From Rhodovulum imhoffii (GTDB lineage Bacteria > Pseudomonadota > Alphaproteobacteria > Rhodobacterales > Rhodobacteraceae), in the NCBI RefSeq assembly GCF_003046545.1, contig NZ_QAAA01000014.1, positions 1 to 61,870 of the forward strand: a DNA stretch of 61,870 bases, written 5' to 3'. Both the position numbers and the translations under genes were made by a program. Numbering within the stretch: position 1 is the first letter of the stretch; each line of letters starts with the position of its first letter. The notes below the pieces were generated by a model. That model was not told the DNA's origin. It saw only the letters and a program-made list of their open reading frames with translations, and did no database searches. Below are positions 59,217 through 61,870 of this stretch, piece after piece.

Positions 59217-60467
59217 TCATTCGACGATTTCCGCCGTTTCCACGACCGCATGCATCAACACATCCACACCGGCTGTGGCCCAGTCTTTTGATATCTCTTC
59301 GGCTTCGTTATGCGACAGCCCGTCGACACAGGGGCACATGACCATTGCGGTCGGGGCAACCTGATTGATCCAGCAGGCATCGTGCCCCGCACCCGAGATG
59401 ATGTTCATGTGGCTGTAGCCCAGGCGTTCGGCGGCATTGCGGATGGCCTTGACGCAGTTTTCATCGAAGGTCACCGGGTCGAATCCTCCCACCTTTTCAA
59501 TCTCATAAGACAGTTCCATCGGCTCGCAGACATCCTTCACCGCAGCAGCCAGCCGGGCCTCCATGTCCTCGATGACGGCACGCTCCGGGCTGCGCAGATC
59601 GACGGTAAACACCACCTTGCCGGGAATCACGTTGCGTGAATTGGGATAAACATCGATGTGCCCGGCCGCCCCCACGGCATGAGGCGCGTGGGAGCAGGCG
59701 ATCTCGTCTACCCTTTCCAAGATCCGCGCCATGCCGAGACCCGCGTTGCGGCGCATCGGCATCGGGGTGGACCCGGTGTGGGCCTCCTTGCCCGTGATCG
59801 TGATCTGGGTCCAGCTCAGCCCCTGGCCGTGGGTGACCACGCCGATATCGACACCCTCGGCTTCCAGGATGGGACCCTGCTCGATGTGCAACTCGAACAT
59901 CGCATGCATCTTCCGGGCCCCTGTCGGCTCATCGCCTTCCCAACCGATCCGCCTGAGCTCATCCCCGAACCGCTTACCTTCGGCATCGGTCCTGTCCTTG
60001 GCCCAGGCTTCCGTGTGAATCCCTGCGAAAACACCCGAGGACAGCATCGCGGGGGCGTAGCGGGTACCTTCTTCATTTGTCCAGTTGGCAACGACGATCG
60101 GGCGTTTCGTCCTGACGCCGAGATCGTTCAGCGTGCGCACAAGCTCCAGCCCGCCAAGAACACCGAGAACGCCGTCATACTTGCCCCCTGTCGGCTGGGT
60201 GTCGAGATGCGATCCCACATAGACAGGCAGGGCATCGGGTTCCGTACCGGGGCGGGTGGCGAACATGTTTCCCATTGTATCCACCCCCACCCGGCAGCCG
60301 GCCGCTTCGCACCATTTCCGGAATAGCGCACGCCCCTCTGCATCTTCATCGGTGAGCGTTTGCCGGTTGTTTCCGCCTGCAATCCCTGGTCCGATCCTGG
60401 CCATTTCCATCAGGCTTTCCCATAAACGGTCGCCATTTATTTTCAGGTTTACACCAGGTGCAGTCAT
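59217..60467 (-). CDS. Zn-dependent beta-ureidopropionase-type hydrolase
   Basis: The 416-residue M20-fold amidohydrolase belongs to the N-carbamoyl amino acid hydrolase/allantoate amidohydrolase group. Metal-site motifs: VGSHLDTQPTGGKYDGVLGVLGGLE, NEEGTRYAPAM, MFELHIEQGPILE and SGAGHDACW. In this operon it would hydrolyse N-carbamoyl-beta-alanine to beta-alanine, CO2 and ammonia (PydC-like role). The start at 60465-60467 has a GGGG-type site. A RutR-type operator lies 56 bases upstream, between it and the divergent TetR gene. It is the first gene of the six-gene operon. Confidence 0.92.
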   Translation of the reverse strand: MTAPGVNLKINGDRLWESLMEMARIGPGIAGGNNRQTLTDEDAEGRALFRKWCEAAGCRVGVDTMGNMFATRPGTEPDALPVYVGSHLDTQPTGGKYDGVLGVLGGLELVRTLNDLGVRTKRPIVVANWTNEEGTRYAPAMLSSGVFAGIHTEAWAKDRTDAEGKRFGDELRRIGWEGDEPTGARKMHAMFELHIEQGPILEAEGVDIGVVTHGQGLSWTQITITGKEAHTGSTPMPMRRNAGLGMARILERVDEIACSHAPHAVGAAGHIDVYPNSRNVIPGKVVFTVDLRSPERAVIEDMEARLAAAVKDVCEPMELSYEIEKVGGFDPVTFDENCVKAIRNAAERLGYSHMNIISGAGHDACWINQVAPTAMVMCPCVDGLSHNEAEEISKDWATAGVDVLMHAVVETAEIVE

Positions 60468-60522
60468 CTTATTCCCCTGTCGCTGTCTGTACGAGAGTGT
60501 GCCCTCTCTTGCCTTGGCCATC

Positions 60523-60544
60523 ATCCTGACCATATGGTCAGGAT
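60523..60544. promoter_or_regulatory. RutR-type operator between hydrolase operon and TetR gene
   Basis: A perfect 22-base palindrome centred on TGACCATATGGTCA, with arms ATCCTGACCAT and its complement. The core matches the RutR consensus TTGACCAnnTGGTCAA except in the outermost base. Located between two divergent starts (60467 and 60597), it should control both the catabolic operon and the regulator. Confidence 0.8.
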
Positions 60545-60596
60545 AACAGCAGCACACCCCGACCACCCGATCAAGAAAATTCTGGAAGGGAATTGC

Positions 60597-61250
60597 ATGA
60601 CGTCAACCATCCGCCCCTTGAAAAAGAAAAAGGTCCGCCAGGAAAACGAAAAGATCATTTTGGATGCAGCGGAAAAAGTTTTTTCCGAAGCCGGCTACGG
60701 GGGGGCGACAATGCAACTGATCGCTGATGTGGCAGGTTTGCCCAAAGCCAACCTGCACTACTATTTCCCGACAAAAGAATCTCTGTATCGACAGGTCGTC
60801 CAGAACATTTTCAACGTATGGCTTGTGGCTGCCGAGGTGTTCGACAGCGCCACCGGGCCAGCCGAAGGCCTGGGGGCCTACATCGACGCCAAGATGGAAA
60901 TCTCCCGCCGTCACCCGGCCGGTTCCAAAGTCTGGGCCTCCGAGGTGATGCACCGGGCACCGATTATACACGACTACCTGGAAACCGCACTGGTCGATTG
61001 GACCAACGACCGGATCAAGGTCATGCAAGGCTGGGTGGAGGCTGGCCTGATGGACCCGATCGATCCCCGGCATCTGCTTTACATGATTTGGGCGACCACG
61101 CAGCACTACGCGGATTTCAATCATCAGATCGAAACCCTGAATCACGCACAGCCGCTCTCGGACAAACAATGGCAGGCAGCGAAGCGAAATATAAAACGAA
61201 TTATCCTGAAGGGGATCGGCGTACCGGAGTCGGAGCTTTCCAGGCTCTGA
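60597..61250 (+). CDS. TetR-family regulator, RutR-like (divergent)
   Basis: A 217-residue protein with TetR HTH (IILDAAEKVFSEAGYGGATMQLIADVAGLPKANLHYYFPTKESLYRQVV) and a RutR-like C-terminal domain (MEISRRHPAGSKVWASEVMHRAPIIHDYLETAL...LLYMIWATTQHYADFNHQIETL). The ATG at 60597 has a GAAGGGAA site; the frame upstream overlaps the operator. It shares the WATTQHYADF block with the regulator at 53237, so the two are paralogues. By position it regulates the six-gene pyrimidine operon in response to uracil or a downstream compound. Confidence 0.87.
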   Translation: MTSTIRPLKKKKVRQENEKIILDAAEKVFSEAGYGGATMQLIADVAGLPKANLHYYFPTKESLYRQVVQNIFNVWLVAAEVFDSATGPAEGLGAYIDAKMEISRRHPAGSKVWASEVMHRAPIIHDYLETALVDWTNDRIKVMQGWVEAGLMDPIDPRHLLYMIWATTQHYADFNHQIETLNHAQPLSDKQWQAAKRNIKRIILKGIGVPESELSRL

Positions 61251-61292
61251 ATATTCAACGCCCCCCGCACGAAAGACCGAAAGGAAACGCTC

Positions 61293-61583
61293 ATGACGAA
61301 AGCATACTCCATTGTCACTTACCTGAATATCTCAGACCCGGATCGCTTTGCGGCCTATGCGAAAATCGCCGGGCCGGCGATCGAAGCAGAGGGCGGCCGC
61401 TTCATTGCCCGTGGGGAACCCGTGGAAATTCTTGAGGGGACCAACAACAACCGGGTCGTGATTATCGAGTTCGAAAGTACGGAAGCCGCCTTGTCCGCTT
61501 ATCGCAGCGCAAGCTACCAAAGCGCGGTGGAGGCCCTTGGGGATGGTGCCCGGCGGGATTACCGGATCGTGCCCGGCTGCTAG
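61293..61583 (+). CDS. DUF1330-family small protein
   Basis: A 96-residue ferredoxin-like (ABM-type) protein of the DUF1330 family, with YSIVTYLNISDPDRFAAYAKIAGPAIEAEGGRFIARG, VVIIEFESTEAALSAYRSASYQSA and a final DYRIVPG. The function is unknown. These proteins occur in many catabolic clusters. The AAGGAAA site precedes the ATG, 42 bases after the TetR stop, so it may be co-transcribed with it. Confidence 0.85.
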   Translation: MTKAYSIVTYLNISDPDRFAAYAKIAGPAIEAEGGRFIARGEPVEILEGTNNNRVVIIEFESTEAALSAYRSASYQSAVEALGDGARRDYRIVPGC

Positions 61584-61870
61584 GGTCAGGGTTTCTGTTT
61601 CATCTCCACTTCTTGGCGGTTACGCTGTGCCGCAACCCTCCCTTATCAAGTCGCCCTAAACTGTCCCATCGGTTCTGACGTCAGGCAAGTTGCTCAGCGG
61701 GCTCACGCCGTACGGGTGCATCTTCCGGGTCTGGACTTTGGAGGCGGATCGACCCTTTCCCGATCTGATCCCCGCGATACCGGGACTGAACATCTGGGCG
61801 TGGCGCTCAGAGGTTTTTCATCCGACTGTTTTTATTCATCGCATTCATGCGTTTGATGCGGCGTTCGACG
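61584..61870. other. Window end, no gene recognised
   Basis: The last 287 bases have no convincing reading frame, hairpin or repeat. A gene may begin outside the window. Confidence 0.3.

Noticed and set aside
1-61870. CRISPR arrays, tRNA and rRNA genes
   Set aside because: No regularly spaced direct repeats and no cloverleaf or ribosomal RNA sequence were noticed on reading both strands.

Overview
The window looks like a stretch of accessory genome from an alphaproteobacterium, most likely of the Rhodobacteraceae (roseobacter group). This is inferred from the high-GC coding style, a TRAP transporter tied to sugar-acid catabolism, a reductive pyrimidine pathway with two RutR-like regulators, a Mu-like prophage remnant and a TnsA/TniA/TniB/TniQ transposition module. 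No rRNA, tRNA or CRISPR array was seen. Nothing here comes from a database search; family names rest on motifs and gene context.

Mobile and mosaic part (1-19950). The left end holds a TIR-domain P-loop NTPase gene (92-985, minus) that stops early. A divergent pair of small DNA-binding proteins follows (1365-1808 and 1981-2211), then a tightly coupled Tn7-like transposition operon, TnsA-TniA-TniB-TniQ (2430-8096), an orphan XRE antitoxin-like gene with a palindromic operator, and a tyrosine-recombinase stump. From 8709 to 15750 the sequence is GC-richer. A LysR regulator sits between a minus-strand aldo/keto reductase-CMD-MFS group and a plus-strand five-gene operon. That operon encodes an AfsA-like hot-dog protein (the family that starts gamma-butyrolactone synthesis in Streptomyces), an HAD phosphatase, a tautomerase and two unrecognised proteins. 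This operon is the most novel-looking system in the window. Next comes a heavily deleted Mu-like prophage (16110-18902) with a Dam methylase and fused tail and morphogenesis gene stubs. It is joined directly to a left-truncated IS3-family element (18901-19540) whose intact right end sits inside a frameshifted FAA-hydrolase gene.

Sugar-acid catabolic locus (19952-42354). A GntR/FCD regulator faces a TRAP transporter (DctPQM). The following genes fit aldonate/aldarate breakdown: UxaA/GarD-type dehydratase, Gfo/Idh/MocA oxidoreductase, GarR-like reductase, IlvD/Edd dehydratase, idonate/gluconate-type dehydrogenases, XylX-like FAH-fold dehydratase, KDG kinase, DenD-like dehydrogenase, HpcH/HpaI aldolase and a 2-hydroxyacid dehydrogenase, plus EamA, AEC and LysE transporters. 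Four near-identical palindromes with core TGGTATACCA lie before the TRAP operon (two), the IlvD gene and the idnO/idnD divergon, so they probably define the GntR regulon. Several gaps hold the first 15-40 codons of otherwise missing genes (PhyH, RraA-like, possibly SDR), and an SMP-30 gene is shortened, so the locus has suffered repeated deletions.

Stress and efflux part (42986-50054). A NemR-like TetR gene with matching TAGAC...GTCTA boxes precedes a CurA-type reductase and a DJ-1/PfpI protein, an electrophile-defence module. An RND pump (AcrB-like) and its periplasmic adaptor follow, without an outer-membrane channel gene.

Pyrimidine part (50449-61583). PreA and PreT, a RutR-like regulator, an ABC transporter (SBP, two permeases, ATPase), dihydropyrimidinase and a beta-ureidopropionase-type hydrolase make a complete uracil/thymine-to-beta-amino-acid route. 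A second RutR-like regulator is divergent from the six-gene operon, with a perfect RutR-type operator between them. A DUF1330 protein closes the window.
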